Below the pieces are notes generated by a model. That model worked only from the letters and a program-made list of their open reading frames with translations, was not told the origin of the DNA and searched no databases. Source: Patescibacteria group bacterium (lineage in GTDB: Bacteria; Patescibacteriota; Patescibacteriia; Patescibacteriales; GWC2-42-12). Taken from it: DNA of 5,574 nucleotides. Shown here piece after piece: positions 5,205-5,574 of this stretch; within the stretch, counting starts at the first letter, position 1; the number at the start of each line of letters is the position of its first letter. A program made the position numbers and the translations under genes. The stretch spans positions 1 through 5,574 of the forward strand of contig JAHITL010000044.1 in NCBI GenBank assembly GCA_018817545.1. The letters run 5' to 3'.

Positions 5205-5290
5205 ATAAATAAAACAAGATAAATAAGATAAATAAGATAAATAAGAGAAATAAGAGAAATAAGAAAAGTAAGAAAGCAAGAAAGCAAGAA
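5172..5290. repeat. Left 8/9-bp repeat array overlapping the kinase 3' end
   Basis: It opens with AAACAAGAA-like units that encode the kinase C-terminus, passes through ATAA tetramers containing the stop codon (5202-5204), then seven nonamers (5212-5274) moving stepwise from AAACAAGAT and AAATAAGAT through AAATAAGAG and AAATAAGAA to AAGTAAGAA, and ends in two octamers AGCAAGAA (5275-5290). On the minus strand it gives a spurious Leu/Phe-rich open frame. Confidence 0.85.
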
Positions 5291-5299
5291 TTTCCTTTT

Positions 5300-5332
5300 G
5301 TCATTCCCGCAGAGCCCGGAAAGCGGGAATCC
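5300..5332. repeat. REP-like GC palindrome between two repeat arrays
   Basis: ATTCCCGC (5303-5310) and GCGGGAAT (5323-5330) form an 8-bp perfect stem around a 12-base loop, flanked by GTC on the left and CCA on the right. The form GTCATTCCCGC...GCGGGAATCCA is a familiar dispersed palindrome of many bacterial genomes. It is a GC island in otherwise A/T DNA. No T-run follows, so it is a poor intrinsic terminator. It is the main non-array content of the 329-bp gene-free stretch 5205-5533; 5333-5381 is plain A/T sequence. Confidence 0.75.
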
Positions 5333-5381
5333 ATTTCATTATTAAATTTTAATACTGAGTTTTTATTAAAAAATAATAAAA

Positions 5382-5482
5382 AAATAAGATAAATAAGAGA
5401 AATAAGATAAATAAGAAATAAAAATAAGAGAAATAAGAGAAATAAGAAAAGTAAGATAAGTAAGAAAGCAAGAAAGCAATAA
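5382..5482. repeat. Right 8/9-bp repeat array, near-copy of the left array
   Basis: Nonamers AAATAAGAT or AAATAAGAG (5382-5417), a short ATAA interruption, then AAATAAGAG twice, AAATAAGAA, AAGTAAGAT, AAGTAAGAA (5422-5466) and two octamers AGCAAGAA and AGCAATAA (5467-5482). From 5422 the unit order repeats that of 5239-5290 with one extra unit (AAGTAAGAT), which suggests duplication of a segment rather than independent expansion. Confidence 0.85.
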
Positions 5483-5504
5483 AAAACATTTAATATTTGA
5501 TAAT

Positions 5505-5510
5505 TATAAT
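5505..5510 (+). promoter_or_regulatory. Candidate -10 box for the gene at the right edge
   Basis: A perfect TATAAT lies about 24 bases before the ATG at 5534, which would give a leader of about 17 bases. No convincing -35 is present at normal spacing, and chance TATAAT strings are common in DNA this A/T-rich. Confidence 0.3.
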
Positions 5511-5533
5511 TTACAAACCACAAGTTATTTTAT

Positions 5534-5574
5534 ATGTTTAAAAAAATATTAAAAATTAGTATTATTATTTTTAT
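5534..5574 (+). CDS. Partial 5' end of a probable secreted or membrane protein
   Basis: Thirteen codons read MFKKILKISIIIF before the window ends: two lysines, one more lysine, then a hydrophobic run, the pattern of a signal peptide or first membrane helix. There is no Shine-Dalgarno, as for most starts in this window, but a TATAAT lies upstream. The product cannot be named from so little sequence, and the open frame could be chance in this A/T-rich DNA. Confidence 0.4.
   Translation, partial: MFKKILKISIIIF

Noticed and set aside
5212..5482. Possible CRISPR array
   Set aside because: Units are 8-9 bp and contiguous with no unique spacers, and no cas gene is nearby.
5140..5523. Minus-strand open frame of 127 codons, Leu/Phe/Ile-rich, apparently several membrane helices
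   Set aside because: It is the reverse reading of the AAATAAGAG-type arrays and the REP-like palindrome; it overlaps the kinase end and is low complexity.

Overview
The window is very AT-rich and gene-dense. It reads like a piece of a small-genome bacterium, most likely from the Candidate Phyla Radiation (Patescibacteria). The indications are strong A/T bias at third codon positions, TAA as the only stop used by the complete genes, almost no Shine-Dalgarno sequences, a tRNA gene without an encoded CCA end, a cell-wall enzyme with fused RlpA-like and D-alanyl-D-alanine carboxypeptidase domains beside ftsE/ftsX, and runs of 7-9 bp tandem repeats in the intergenic DNA. This assignment is an inference from style and gene content; no 16S or ribosomal marker is present.

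Left block (1-3625, plus strand): after an AT heptamer array, a GC hairpin and a candidate promoter comes a secreted 544-residue protein (signal peptide, unassigned beta-type domain, RlpA-like double-psi beta-barrel, class S11 DD-carboxypeptidase). It is followed by ftsE (ABC ATPase) and ftsX (four-helix membrane partner). These three can be read as one cell-envelope/division module: FtsEX couples ATP hydrolysis to control of peptidoglycan remodelling, and the first gene encodes a peptidoglycan-acting enzyme. ftsE and ftsX are unusually separated by 209 bp of repeat-rich spacer. The block ends in a 38-bp perfect palindrome that can serve as a bidirectional terminator.

Middle block (3630-4083, minus strand): a tRNA-Gln(UUG) gene is followed 49 bp downstream by an 89-residue basic, hydrophilic protein of unknown function with a near-perfect ribosome binding site. 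They look like one transcript that ends at the shared palindrome. A divergent promoter region separates them from the right block.

Right block (4119-5574, plus strand): a PfkB/ribokinase-family sugar or nucleoside kinase, whose coding sequence contains a heptanucleotide tandem repeat and whose last ten codons run into a repeat array. About 330 bp without a confident gene follows, containing two closely similar 8/9-bp repeat arrays on either side of a REP-like GC palindrome. The window ends in the first 13 codons of a probable membrane or secreted protein.

I did not find a clear new multi-gene system. The most interesting signals are the repeat invasion of intergenic and coding DNA, the tRNA-linked small basic protein, and the RlpA-carboxypeptidase fusion whose RlpA site looks degenerate.
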